From Duganella sacchari (GTDB lineage Bacteria; Pseudomonadota; Gammaproteobacteria; Burkholderiales; Burkholderiaceae_D): a stretch of DNA of 64,000 nt. The notes beneath the pieces are model-generated. The model was not told the origin of the DNA. It worked only from the letters and a program-made list of their open reading frames with translations, and made no database searches. A program made the translations under genes and the position numbers. Below are positions 33,875 through 42,247 of this stretch, piece after piece. The DNA is taken from NCBI RefSeq assembly GCF_900143065.1, contig NZ_FRCX01000002.1, forward strand, positions 124,001 through 188,000. Direction: 5' to 3'. The stretch's first letter is position 1, and each line of letters starts with the position of its first letter.

Positions 33875-34363
33875 TCAGGCTTTTTTGCGGCGTGCGGCGT
33901 AGGCCAGCATGCCCAGGCCGGCGATCAGCATGCCGTAGGTTGCCGGTTCAGGAACTGCAGTGACTGCGCCGAAGGTGGCCAATGCCGTACCCGCCGTATA
34001 GCCTGGCGCGGTCTTGGTCAGGGTAATGCCGAAGCTATGCGTGCCTGCGCTCAGCAGGACATTGCTGGCGACGCCCTGGAAGTAGTTGCCGACGTAGCCG
34101 CTGGTATTCCAGGTGATGGCATTGCCATCGAGCGACAGGGCAAATTCGTCGCCGGCGATAAACATGTCGGTGAGCGTGACGCTGACTTTCGATGGGCCGG
34201 CCACCGTCAGGCTGAAACTGTCGAGGGCAGGGCCGATGCCGGCGTTCCAGTTAAACTGGGTGCTCAGCCCTGTGTCTGGAACCGTAATGACACCCGCATA
34301 GGCGTTCACAGCCGTAACACCGGCGAGCGCAACACCTGCCAACAGCATCTTCATGGTTTTCAT
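33875..34363 (-). CDS. PEP-CTERM exported protein (short type)
   Basis: A 162-residue secreted protein. Signal peptide: MKTMKMLLAGVALAGVTAVNAYA. The mature part contains LTDMFIAGDEFALSLDG, a pattern seen in many short PEP-CTERM proteins. The C-terminal sorting signal is VPEPATYGMLIAGLGMLAY followed by AARRKKA. It is not closely related to the pair at 22931-24404. AAGGGGA precedes the ATG. Anchoring would require an exosortase encoded elsewhere. Confidence 0.9.
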   Translation of the reverse strand: MKTMKMLLAGVALAGVTAVNAYAGVITVPDTGLSTQFNWNAGIGPALDSFSLTVAGPSKVSVTLTDMFIAGDEFALSLDGNAITWNTSGYVGNYFQGVASNVLLSAGTHSFGITLTKTAPGYTAGTALATFGAVTAVPEPATYGMLIAGLGMLAYAARRKKA

Positions 34364-34440
34364 ACATTCCCCTTTGTGAATTATCTAAATTTCATTAGAT
34401 GCTATCACGAAGGAAATTGTTTATAACAACATTTTTTAAA

Positions 34441-34809
34441 TCAAGCTTCGCTATTGATTAGCAAGCCTTTAAGGCTGTCCAGCTTTTTGCCGATTTGCAG
34501 CGACTGTTCCGATGGGAACTGTTGCAGCACTTTCTTGGTCTCGTTGTCGATGACTTTCACGACCGACAGACCGCTATCCTCATCGATGCTGAAATGCACT
34601 TCGCTGTTGTCTTTCAGAAAGTGATTAATTGCATCTACGGAATTTTTTAACTCAGTTTTACTCGGTGCGCGGGGCTGAGCACTGTCTTTAGGCGCGACAA
34701 TAGCGTTTGTTGCATCCGTGCCCCCATTTTTACCGGACGCAGGCGTGGACGCCGTCGCCACAGTGGCGATGGATGGCAAGTCCAGGCGGCTGATGCTGCT
34801 TGTGTCCAT
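34441..34809 (-). CDS. flaG: Flagellar protein FlaG
   Basis: A 122-residue FlaG. The first 60 residues are low-complexity Ser/Ala/Thr-rich. The conserved C-terminal half reads LKDNSEVHFSIDEDSGLSVVKVID and ends with a KVLQQFPSEQ segment typical of FlaG. The family influences filament length. It is usually next to flagellin or fliD; here it stands alone. A good sigma-28-like promoter lies 66 bases upstream, which supports the flagellar assignment. Confidence 0.9.
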   Translation of the reverse strand: MDTSSISRLDLPSIATVATASTPASGKNGGTDATNAIVAPKDSAQPRAPSKTELKNSVDAINHFLKDNSEVHFSIDEDSGLSVVKVIDNETKKVLQQFPSEQSLQIGKKLDSLKGLLINSEA

Positions 34810-34874
34810 AGTGGCTGATTTCCTTCTTCTGTGTCATGGGGCGCGGCAGGCAACGGAATGCTCCGCTACTGGTG

Positions 34875-34901
34875 ATAACGGCAGGTCTGAAGAAAAATTG
34901 A
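34875..34901 (-). promoter_or_regulatory. Sigma-28 (FliA)-like promoter of flaG
   Basis: On the minus strand: TCAATTTT, exactly 11 bases, GCCGTTAT. The sigma-28 consensus is TAAAGTTT-N11-GCCGATAA; each half matches at 6 of 8 positions. Confidence 0.6.
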
Positions 34902-34906
34902 GCGAA

Positions 34907-35983
34907 ATGTCCCAAAAAATGCATGAGATGCTCGCAGATGCCATCGCGCAACATGATGCCCCGCTGATGGGCCTGGCGTCATTGCTGCGGCATGCCGATG
35001 CGGGCGAAGACCTGGCATCGATCGGCCAGGTGTTGTTGCAACGCGCGCAAGCCTACCCCAATGACGCCCACGCTTACATGGATTTTTCCACGGTCTTGCA
35101 TCTCACGGGCGAGCATGAAGATGCGCTGGCCGTGCAGGCGGAAGCCATCATGCTGCAGCCGCACTATACGATTCCCGCCGCGCGGCCGCAGCCCGGATTG
35201 ACACTGCTGGCGCTGATGGGGCCGGGCGATCTGGAGGCCAACACGCCGGTTGAATTTCTGCTACAGGACAGCGACGTCAAGCTGGAGTTGCTGTATCTGC
35301 GCGCGGATGAGGCGTTCCCGGAACAGGTGCCCGCGCATGACATCATGCTGGTTGCGGTGGCCAGCACGGAGGCAAATCAACCGCTGCTGGCATTGTTGGC
35401 GGACTACGTCAGCAACTGGCCGCGCCCGGTAATCAGCCGTCCCGAGCAGATCCGTATGCTGTCGCCGGACCGGGCGCCGGTTGCACTGAGCGGTCTGCCA
35501 GGTGTGGCGATGCCATTGGCGGTGCGCGCGGATTGCAGCGCGTTGGGCCGGCTTGCAGCCGCCCAGTTGCCGGTCAGCGTGCGGCCAGCCAAGGGTGACA
35601 CGCGCTGGTACAGGATAGAGACGCCGGCGCAACTGGCCGCCTATCTGGCAGCAGCGGAGGGTGTGGAATTCTTCGTTGCCAGCGCTGCCGGTGATGGCGC
35701 GCAAGCACTGCGCCGCGTTGTCCTGATCGATGGCGAGCCTTGCGTTTGCGATGACATGCGGCGGCACCGGCCAGCGCTATCGTCCATCCAGCAACGCCTC
35801 AACCTGCCTTACCTTTGTGTGGATTGCGCGGAGCTGCCGGGCGGCGAGCTGCTGGTTGTTGACGTATCCAACGCCAAGGGCAGCTTCACCGATGTGCAGC
35901 GCAAGGCGTTCCGCGACCTGCTGGGCCGCGTGGCCGCTCAGTGGACCAGCATTTCGTGCAGCGTGGCCGGGGCGTCCTTGTAG
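34907..35983 (+). CDS. TPR-containing protein with ATP-grasp-like C-terminal half, function unknown
   Basis: A 358-residue protein. Residues about 25-85 form TPR-like helices (YPNDAHAYMDFSTVLHLTGEHEDAL). A segment opening LLALMGPGDLEANTPVEFLL resembles the domain preceding ATP-grasp folds. The C-terminal part has LPVSVRPAKGD and YLCVDCAELPGGELLVVDVSNA, which recalls the ATP-grasp metal strand. The expected acidic/Asn metal ligands appear degenerate (D-V-S-N). I do not recognise the family. The start at 34907 is used because the longer frame runs through the flaG promoter. The 3' end overlaps the convergent NRDE gene by 46 bases. Confidence 0.65.
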   Translation: MSQKMHEMLADAIAQHDAPLMGLASLLRHADAGEDLASIGQVLLQRAQAYPNDAHAYMDFSTVLHLTGEHEDALAVQAEAIMLQPHYTIPAARPQPGLTLLALMGPGDLEANTPVEFLLQDSDVKLELLYLRADEAFPEQVPAHDIMLVAVASTEANQPLLALLADYVSNWPRPVISRPEQIRMLSPDRAPVALSGLPGVAMPLAVRADCSALGRLAAAQLPVSVRPAKGDTRWYRIETPAQLAAYLAAAEGVEFFVASAAGDGAQALRRVVLIDGEPCVCDDMRRHRPALSSIQQRLNLPYLCVDCAELPGGELLVVDVSNAKGSFTDVQRKAFRDLLGRVAAQWTSISCSVAGASL

Positions 35984-36681
35984 AGTTTGACCACGGTGGA
36001 AGTGCGCGTGCCATAGCTCGGGCTTTCGATGCGGACGGCCGAGAGTACGCGCTCCAGGTCGCGCGGCACGCCGGTTTCTGGCAGACGAAGATCCGGCGCC
36101 GGTGCGGTGTCGGACAGCATTTCAAAGAAGGCTTCATCCGGCGCGCCCAGGCAAAGCAGGCTGGCGAACTGGGCTTTGGTTTTCAGCACTTTCGGCCACG
36201 GTGCATCCAGCAAGGCGTTGGACAGGCCGTAGACGCCGGGTGCGAGCGGCTGGCCGTTGCGCGCATCGTTGTCGCCCTTGTTGGAATACCAGATCAGCGT
36301 ATCGCGGTCGCCCAGCACCAGGTTGAAACCGTTGTACTGGTCGGCAGTGGGGCGGATGGCGGCGACATATTCCTGCGGCGACAGGCTGCCCGCAAGGTAG
36401 TCAGCCACCAGCTGGCCGCGCGATGGCGCCTGGTCCTTGTGTTCGGACGGCGCGCGGATGTTGGTGATGGCGGCAAAGCGCGATGGCCCGCCGTCATCGC
36501 CCGGCTGGGTAATTCCCATCCAGCTGCCGCCCGCCTGCAAATCGCGGCCCGCGAAAATCTGTGGATGTTCGGGCCACGGCGCGGCCGGCGCGGTGGCGCG
36601 TTGGTAGAATTCGTCGCGGTTGGCGGCGGCGATCAGCGGTACCGCAGGCACGACCTGCCAGGCAAAAACAATCAGGCACAT
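35938..36681 (-). CDS. NRDE (TANGO2) family protein
   Basis: A 247-residue protein starting MCLIVFAWQ with the name-giving NRDE motif in AAANRDEFYQR. A Cys at position 2, exposed after Met removal, hints at an Ntn-hydrolase-type fold, but no activity is established here. Related eukaryotic TANGO2 proteins have been linked to haem handling and lipid metabolism. It overlaps the DUF4936 gene by ten bases and forms a minus-strand unit with it and ygfZ. Confidence 0.9.
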   Translation of the reverse strand: MCLIVFAWQVVPAVPLIAAANRDEFYQRATAPAAPWPEHPQIFAGRDLQAGGSWMGITQPGDDGGPSRFAAITNIRAPSEHKDQAPSRGQLVADYLAGSLSPQEYVAAIRPTADQYNGFNLVLGDRDTLIWYSNKGDNDARNGQPLAPGVYGLSNALLDAPWPKVLKTKAQFASLLCLGAPDEAFFEMLSDTAPAPDLRLPETGVPRDLERVLSAVRIESPSYGTRTSTVVKLYKDAPATLHEMLVH

Positions 36682-36959
36682 GGGGCGACATCCATAAAAA
36701 CTTCGGTGTGGCGCAGGCCGGCGATCCAGGCCAGCAAGCCGGCCTCGTGCACCGCGCTGTCGAGCACGGCCGCAAATCCTTCCGGCGTGGACGGGTAGAC
36801 TTCCATCCAGGTCTGCACGCCGTCCCTGGTCTCTGGACGGCGTTTGAGTTGGCCCGCAACGCCATGGCGCTGCGCCAGCGTCGCCTGCATGACGGCGGCC
36901 GCTGCCTGCAAGGACGCTGCGTCCGCGTCCTTGACCTTGTAGTAGATGTACAGATCCAT
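36672..36959 (-). CDS. DUF4936 family protein
   Basis: A 95-residue protein beginning MDLYIYYKVKDADA and containing RRPETRDGVQTWMEVYP, which fits DUF4936, a small family found next to ygfZ in betaproteobacteria. Predicted to be a ferredoxin-like alpha/beta fold. Function unknown. It starts one base after the ygfZ stop and overlaps the NRDE gene, so all three are probably one operon. Confidence 0.8.
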   Translation of the reverse strand: MDLYIYYKVKDADAASLQAAAAVMQATLAQRHGVAGQLKRRPETRDGVQTWMEVYPSTPEGFAAVLDSAVHEAGLLAWIAGLRHTEVFMDVAPCA

Positions 36960-36960
36960 G

Positions 36961-37977
36961 CTAGAGATCGAGCGGTTCCAGCACGTACGGCATGTCGAGG
37001 AAGGTCAGCGCCACGCCGTCGGCCGAGCCGAGGCGGACCGAGCCAGCTTCGATGGCGGCCAGCTTCATTTCCACCAGCGCGTCGATGCCGCCCTGGCCGT
37101 TGGGTGCAGCGTTGACGATCATGCCGCATGGCTGCTCGGGATCGGCGGTGGCAAACACTTCCATGCCGGCGGCGGCGTTGGCGTCAGGGATGCTGACCAG
37201 CGTGGTGCGGCGTTTGAGCTTGCCCAGATACTGGCTGCGCGCAACGATTTCCTGGCCCGGGTAGCAGCCTTTCTTGAAGTTGACGCCGCCCAGCAGCTCG
37301 TAATTGACCATCTGCGGAACGAACTGTTCCTGCGTCGCCTTGGCGATCTGCGGCACGCCGGCATGGATTTCCGACAGACGCCAGGCATCGCCAGCACCCA
37401 CGGTCAGCTTGCCGGCCAGCACCGGCACCACGGCGGCGGCGGTTTCGGCGGACATCAGCCACTGGTAGCGCGGCGCGCCGAAGGCGTCGGCAACGCGGAT
37501 CAGGGTGCCAGCCTCGGCATCGATCCTGGTGTACGGTGCGGCGGGCAGGGCGCTGAACCACTGGCCCAGCAAGGTGTTGGCGCTGGCGCCGCCCAGGCCC
37601 AGCAGCAACTGGTTGGCCGGGGCGTCGGTCGCGTCGCTGAGCTTGGTTTTGGAGCGCAGCACAAACATGCTCAGGCGTTTTTGCACGGGCGCCTGGATGT
37701 CGCGCGGCAGTTGCAGGAAGATAGTAGTTGCGTTGCGCCACATCAGGAACGAGGCCAGCAGGCGGCCTTTCGGCGAGCAATAGCCGGCCAGGCGCACTTC
37801 GCCCTGGCCCAGGTGCTCAACGTCGTTGGTCAACTGATTGTGCAGGAAACTGGCCGATTCCTCGCCGTCCAGCGCGATCAGGCCCAGGTCGGTGATCGGG
37901 GCGACAAAGCCGGCTTGCAGTTGTGCGGTGGTCAGCGGAGCCGCGTGCTGCGCTAAAAGTTCGTTCCAAGAAGACAT
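36961..37977 (-). CDS. ygfZ: Folate-binding protein YgfZ (iron-sulfur cluster repair/assembly)
   Basis: A 338-residue GcvT-like protein. The diagnostic YgfZ signature KGCYPGQEIVARSQYLGK includes the key Cys. YgfZ uses tetrahydrofolate to help assemble or repair Fe-S enzymes such as the radical-SAM enzyme MiaB. The ATG at 37977 is chosen; a TTG three codons upstream is also in frame. It is divergent from mltG across 156 bases. The neighbouring small genes are typical company for ygfZ in this group. Confidence 0.93.
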   Translation of the reverse strand: MSSWNELLAQHAAPLTTAQLQAGFVAPITDLGLIALDGEESASFLHNQLTNDVEHLGQGEVRLAGYCSPKGRLLASFLMWRNATTIFLQLPRDIQAPVQKRLSMFVLRSKTKLSDATDAPANQLLLGLGGASANTLLGQWFSALPAAPYTRIDAEAGTLIRVADAFGAPRYQWLMSAETAAAVVPVLAGKLTVGAGDAWRLSEIHAGVPQIAKATQEQFVPQMVNYELLGGVNFKKGCYPGQEIVARSQYLGKLKRRTTLVSIPDANAAAGMEVFATADPEQPCGMIVNAAPNGQGGIDALVEMKLAAIEAGSVRLGSADGVALTFLDMPYVLEPLDL

Positions 37978-38133
37978 AATTTTCAATATTTTGACGGGGA
38001 AGGCATTATCATTACGGGCTCATTATAGTGATGTCGCGGCGATCGCGTCAGATGCCACACAAAACGTGGCACTGGCGTGGCGTGCCAGGAACTGGCAAGC
38101 TGTGCGACTTGACCCAACAATTCGGCTTTAATA

Positions 38134-39123
38134 ATGGCTTTTATCAAAAAAATAATCGGTCTGTGTGTTTTGCTGGCCATCGTCAGCGGTGCTTATTTTA
38201 TGTACTGGTCGCAAAATCCGATCATTCCGTCCGAGGCGGAGTCGATTGAGTTTACGATCGCGCCCGGCAGCGGCGCCCATGCCGCCGGCCAGCAAATCGC
38301 CGAAGCGGGCGTCCCCATCCAGCCGCTGCTGTTCAACCTGCTGGCGCGCGTGACGGGCAAGAGCAGCAAGCTGAAAGCCGGTTCCTATGAATTGAAGCCG
38401 GGATCGACGCCGCTGCGCCTGATTGACCAGCTGGCGCGCGGCGAGTTTGCGCAAGAACAGCTGACCATCATCGAAGGCTGGTCGTTCCGCCAGATGCGCG
38501 CCGCGATCGCTGCGCACAAGGGCCTCAAGCACGACACCATCGCGCTGTCGGACAAGGAAGTGATGAACGCCATTGCGTCCGAGTATAAGGATGCGGAAGG
38601 GCTGTTCTTCCCGGATACCTATTTGTTCGCCAAGGGCGCCAGCGACCTGCAAATCTACAAGCAGGCGCATGCCATGATGCTCACGCGCCTGGCCGATGCC
38701 TGGGAAAAGCGCGATCCGGCGCTGCCATACAAGAATCCGTATGAGGCGCTGACCATGGCGTCCATCGTGGAAAAGGAAACCGGCCAGAAATCCGAGCGCG
38801 CCATGATCGCCGGCGTGTTCGTCAACCGCCTGAAGATCGGCATGCTGCTGCAGACCGATCCGACCGTGATCTACGGCATGGGCCTGAAGTACGACGGCAA
38901 GATCCGCAAGAAGGACCTGGAAACTGACACCCCGTACAATACCTATACCCGTTCCGGCCTGCCGCCGACGCCGATCGCCTTGCCGGGCGTTCAATCGCTG
39001 ACGGCGGCGCTGGCGCCGGCCAAGACGGCGGCGCTGTATTTTGTCTCCAAGGGCAATGGCACCAGCCAGTTCTCGGACAACCTGAACGACCACAATCGGG
39101 CAGTCAATCAGTATCAACGATAA
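38134..39123 (+). CDS. mltG: Endolytic murein transglycosylase
   Basis: A 329-residue membrane-anchored enzyme of the YceG family. A single N-terminal transmembrane segment (about 5-23) is followed by a LysM-like region and the catalytic domain. ASIVEKETGQKSERAMIAGVF contains Glu213 and Glu215, one of which is the catalytic acid; LQTDPTVIYG and TYTRSGLPPTPIALPG complete the signature. It cuts nascent glycan strands and so sets their length. It heads the conserved run mltG-tmk-holB-pilZ. Confidence 0.96.
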   Translation: MAFIKKIIGLCVLLAIVSGAYFMYWSQNPIIPSEAESIEFTIAPGSGAHAAGQQIAEAGVPIQPLLFNLLARVTGKSSKLKAGSYELKPGSTPLRLIDQLARGEFAQEQLTIIEGWSFRQMRAAIAAHKGLKHDTIALSDKEVMNAIASEYKDAEGLFFPDTYLFAKGASDLQIYKQAHAMMLTRLADAWEKRDPALPYKNPYEALTMASIVEKETGQKSERAMIAGVFVNRLKIGMLLQTDPTVIYGMGLKYDGKIRKKDLETDTPYNTYTRSGLPPTPIALPGVQSLTAALAPAKTAALYFVSKGNGTSQFSDNLNDHNRAVNQYQR

Positions 39124-39129
39124 GAGTAA

Positions 39130-39735
39130 ATGTCTAAATTCATCACCTTTGAAGGCATTGATGGCGCTGGCAAGTCCACCCACATTGCCTTCGTCAGCGA
39201 CTACATCAAGGCGCGCGGCATTGAGCTGGTCAGCTCGCGCGAACCGGGCGGCACGCCGCTGGGCGAGAAGTTGCGCGAGATCGTATTGCACGAAAAAATG
39301 CACCTGGAAACCGAGGCGCTGCTGGTGTTTGCCAGCCGCCGCGAACATCTCGCCCAGGTCATCCAGCCGGCGCTGGCGCGCGGCGCCTGGGTCATCTCCG
39401 ACCGCTTCACTGATTCCACCTTTGCCTACCAGGGCGGCGGCCGCGGCACCAGCCTGGCCAAGCTGGAAGCGCTGGAGCAGTGGGTGCATCCAGATGTGCA
39501 GCCAGACCTGACCTTGCTGTTTGATGTGCCGCTGGAAGTGGCGCGCGCGCGCCTGGACGCCACGCGCGAGCTGGACAAGTTCGAACAGGAAAAGGCCGAC
39601 TTCTTTGCCGCCACCCGCAACGAATATCTGCGCCGTGCGGCCCAGTTCCCGCAGCGCTTCCGCGTGATCGATTCCACGCAAAGCATCGCCGAGATTCAGC
39701 AGCAGATCGCTGCCATCCTCGACGCCTGCTTTTGA
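39130..39735 (+). CDS. tmk: Thymidylate kinase
   Basis: A 201-residue kinase that converts dTMP to dTDP. The P-loop is [11 protein letters not shown], the substrate motif is [17 protein letters not shown], and the LID region is around [14 protein letters not shown]. It starts six bases after mltG and is followed after 16 bases by holB, in the same order as in Pseudomonas and many betaproteobacteria. Confidence 0.97.
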   Translation: MSKFITFEGIDGAGKSTHIAFVSDYIKARGIELVSSREPGGTPLGEKLREIVLHEKMHLETEALLVFASRREHLAQVIQPALARGAWVISDRFTDSTFAYQGGGRGTSLAKLEALEQWVHPDVQPDLTLLFDVPLEVARARLDATRELDKFEQEKADFFAATRNEYLRRAAQFPQRFRVIDSTQSIAEIQQQIAAILDACF

Positions 39736-39751
39736 AATAAAATACTGAATA

Positions 39752-40780
39752 ATGAGTGATTCCATTTACCCGTGGCAGCAATCCGCGTGGCAGCAGCTGC
39801 AAACGCTGCGCCAGCGCATGCCGCATGCCATCCTGTTCCATGGCGCCGCCGGCATAGGCAAGTCCGATTTCATCGAGCGCTTTGCGCAGGGCTTGCTGTG
39901 CGAGGCGGTGCTGCCGGATGGCCACGCCTGCGGCACGTGCGCGTCCTGCGGCTGGTTCTCGCAGCAGAACCACCCGGACTACCGCCGCGTGCGGCCCGAG
40001 TCCATGGAGGATGAGCCGGCGGAAAGCGAAGACGGCGAAGGCGAGACCAAAAAGGCCGCCAAGTCGAAGGTGCCATCCAAGGAAATCAAGATCGAGCAGA
40101 TCCGCAACCTGGCGGATTTCATGAACATCTCCACCCACCGCCAGGGCTTGCGCGTGGTGGTGCTGTATCCGGCCGAAGCGCTGAATATGCCGGCCTCCAA
40201 TGCACTGCTGAAAACGCTGGAAGAGCCGCCGCCAGGCACGGTATTCCTGCTGGCGTCCAATAGCCTGGACCGCCTGCTGCCGACCATCCTGTCGCGCTGC
40301 CGCAAGTTCGCGCTGCCGATGCCGAGCCATGCCGAGGCGCTGGCCTGGCTCAAGGAGCAAGGCGTGCCGGACGCCGACAGCTGGTTGCGCGAGCAGGGCG
40401 GCGCCCCGCTGGCGGCCATGGAGCAGGCCGAGAACGGCAGCCGCGAGGATCTGGAAACGCTGCTGCAGATGCTGGCCCACCCAAGCGTGGATCTTGCCTT
40501 GAAAGTTGCGGATAAGTTACAAAAAGCGCCGTTGAGCGGCCCGGTGTCCTGGCTGCAGCGCTGGCTTTATGATGTGTTTTCCTACAAACTGTCCGGTAAC
40601 ATCCGGTATTATCCTCGCTATCAGAAAGAGGTGGCCAGCCTGGCGGACAAGATCCACGTCAGCCGCCTGATGGCCGCGATCAAGGGCGCCAACGAGCGCC
40701 GCGCGACTGCCGACCATCCGCTGTCGCCCAAGCTGTTCCTTGAGGATATGCTGCTTGAATACACGACCTGCTGCGCCTGA
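39752..40780 (+). CDS. holB: DNA polymerase III subunit delta-prime
   Basis: A 342-residue clamp-loader subunit. It has the Walker-like GAAGIGKSDF, the zinc module CEAVL-CGTCASC, and the sensor region LLKTLEEPPPGTVFLLAS. Residues about 88-108 form an acidic then lysine-rich insert (DEPAESEDGEGETKKAAKSK) directly after the zinc module, not part of the core fold. The gene begins 16 bases after tmk and ends ten bases before pilZ. Confidence 0.96.
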   Translation: MSDSIYPWQQSAWQQLQTLRQRMPHAILFHGAAGIGKSDFIERFAQGLLCEAVLPDGHACGTCASCGWFSQQNHPDYRRVRPESMEDEPAESEDGEGETKKAAKSKVPSKEIKIEQIRNLADFMNISTHRQGLRVVVLYPAEALNMPASNALLKTLEEPPPGTVFLLASNSLDRLLPTILSRCRKFALPMPSHAEALAWLKEQGVPDADSWLREQGGAPLAAMEQAENGSREDLETLLQMLAHPSVDLALKVADKLQKAPLSGPVSWLQRWLYDVFSYKLSGNIRYYPRYQKEVASLADKIHVSRLMAAIKGANERRATADHPLSPKLFLEDMLLEYTTCCA

Positions 40781-40790
40781 AAGGTAAGGA

Positions 40791-41174
40791 ATGTCCGCTG
40801 CCAGCCCACTTGACCCGAACACCGTGCCGATGACGCCACGGCCGACGGTGCTGTCGCTGGCGATCAAGGAAAAGGCGGCGCTGTATGCCGCCTACATGCC
40901 TTTCCTGAAAAACGGCGGCATGTTCGTGCCGACCCAGAAGCCCTACAAACTGGGCGACGAGATCTATCTGATCCTGGCGCTCATGGACGACCCCAACAAG
41001 TATCCGATCGCCTGCAAAGTCGCCTGGATCACGCCGGCCGGCGCGCACAACAACAAGGCGCAGGGCGTGGGCGTGCATTTTCCGGACGATGAGAGCGGCC
41101 AGCGCGCCCGGCTGCGTATCGAAGAAATCCTTGGCGCCGCATTGCGTTCTGCGCGCGCTACCCACACCCTGTAA
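40791..41174 (+). CDS. pilZ: PilZ-domain protein, type IV pilus type
   Basis: A 127-residue single-domain PilZ protein. Its position right after holB is the canonical pilZ locus (as in Pseudomonas aeruginosa), which supports a role in type IV pilus assembly. The c-di-GMP-binding RxxxR motif is absent and the second motif is reduced to KNGGMFVPT, as in the non-binding pilus-type PilZ proteins. The strand KVAWITPAG and the GVGVHF motif are family landmarks. Confidence 0.92.
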   Translation: MSAASPLDPNTVPMTPRPTVLSLAIKEKAALYAAYMPFLKNGGMFVPTQKPYKLGDEIYLILALMDDPNKYPIACKVAWITPAGAHNNKAQGVGVHFPDDESGQRARLRIEEILGAALRSARATHTL

Positions 41175-41192
41175 CCCTGCTTTTCACTTCAC

Positions 41193-41696
41193 ATGACTTT
41201 CCGCCATCGCCTTGCCACGCTTGAAGATCTGCCTACCATCGTTGCCATCTACAACAGCACCATCGCCTCGCGCGAGGTGACTGCCGATACCGAGCCGGTG
41301 CCGGTGGAATCGCGTCTGCCGTGGTTCCACGAGCATACGCCGGACAAGCGCCCGCTGTGGATCATCGAAGCGGCGGACACTGGCGCGACGCTGGGCTGGA
41401 TGTCGTACTCGAATTTCTATGGCCGCCCGGCCTATTCAGGGACTTCGGAAATTTCAATTTATATCGCCGAGGCGGCGCGCGGCAAGGGCGTGGGCCGTTA
41501 CTGCATCGAGCAGGCGATTGCCTACGCGCCGCAGATCAAGGTGCACACGCTGCTGGGTTTCATCTTCGGCCACAACCAGCCCAGCCTGGGCCTGTTCGGC
41601 AAATTCGGCTTTGAAACCTGGGCGCATCTGCCCAAGGTGGCGAATCTGGACGGCGTTGAGCGCGACCTGATTATCCTTGGAAAACGCGTGGCGTAA
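41193..41696 (+). CDS. GNAT-family N-acetyltransferase (phosphinothricin acetyltransferase-like)
   Basis: A 167-residue acetyltransferase. The opening FRHRLATLEDLPTIVAIYNSTI and the phrase EISIYIAEAARGKGVGRYCIEQA (acetyl-CoA loop) put it in the Pat/YncA-like subgroup, whose members acetylate amino-acid analogues such as methionine derivatives or phosphinothricin. The natural substrate is unknown. It follows pilZ by 18 bases, and its end overlaps the convergent kfrA-like gene by 26 bases. Confidence 0.92.
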   Translation: MTFRHRLATLEDLPTIVAIYNSTIASREVTADTEPVPVESRLPWFHEHTPDKRPLWIIEAADTGATLGWMSYSNFYGRPAYSGTSEISIYIAEAARGKGVGRYCIEQAIAYAPQIKVHTLLGFIFGHNQPSLGLFGKFGFETWAHLPKVANLDGVERDLIILGKRVA

Positions 41697-42228
41697 GGTG
41701 GATTTGCGGGCTGTCGAAATCGATGGTCATGGTGCGGCCGCCCGCCAGGATCACATTGAACGGCGTATCGTCACGCGGTCCGCTGCGTGAGCTGGCAAAC
41801 AGGTCGCTGAAGTCGCCGAAGCCCTGGTTCTGCGCATCGGTGGCGTGGGTATCGGCTTGAAGTTGGTCGAGACGCGCGTCCAGGCGCGCAACGGTGCGGC
41901 GCAGTTCGGCAATTTCGCGGTCTTTTTCTTCCAGTTCTTCTTCGTAGCCGGCGCACAGATCGCGCAGGCGGCGGTCGGTGTCCTTGTGCAGGCGGTCGGT
42001 GAGCTGTTCGACCAGCGCCGTAATGCTGCGCGCCGTGTCGTCGCGCCGGAGGCCCTGGCCGGCCTGGCTGTCTTCCTCGGCCAGGTCTTTGAGATGCTTG
42101 TGGATGGTGGACTTGGAGCCGGTGCCCAAGGCATGGCGCACGGCATCAACCGAGGGGTAGCGCCCCTCGGCCACGATCTGGTCCCGTGTTTCCCTGACCT
42201 GTGATTTGCTTAATCCGGTACGCGCCAT
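41671..42228 (-). CDS. KfrA-type DNA-binding protein with coiled coil
   Basis: A 185-residue protein. Residues 1-75 match the KfrA N-terminal domain (helix-turn-helix, LSKSQVRETRDQIVAEGRYPSVDAVRHALG and GSKSTIHKHLKDL). Residues about 90-140 form a charged coiled coil (EEELEEKDREIAELRRTV). KfrA is known from plasmids as a regulator and possible partition aid; here it is chromosomal. The ATG at 42228 has AGGAC upstream; the frame opens 27 codons earlier inside the antiporter gene. It lies 19 bases after the antiporter and is probably co-transcribed. Confidence 0.85.
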   Translation of the reverse strand: MARTGLSKSQVRETRDQIVAEGRYPSVDAVRHALGTGSKSTIHKHLKDLAEEDSQAGQGLRRDDTARSITALVEQLTDRLHKDTDRRLRDLCAGYEEELEEKDREIAELRRTVARLDARLDQLQADTHATDAQNQGFGDFSDLFASSRSGPRDDTPFNVILAGGRTMTIDFDSPQIHLTPRVFQG

Positions 42229-42247
42229 GTGTTTGTCCTGTTGTCGT

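Noticed and set aside
38128..39765. 545-codon open frame antisense to mltG and tmk
   Set aside because: It spans two conserved genes on the other strand and has no recognisable domain.
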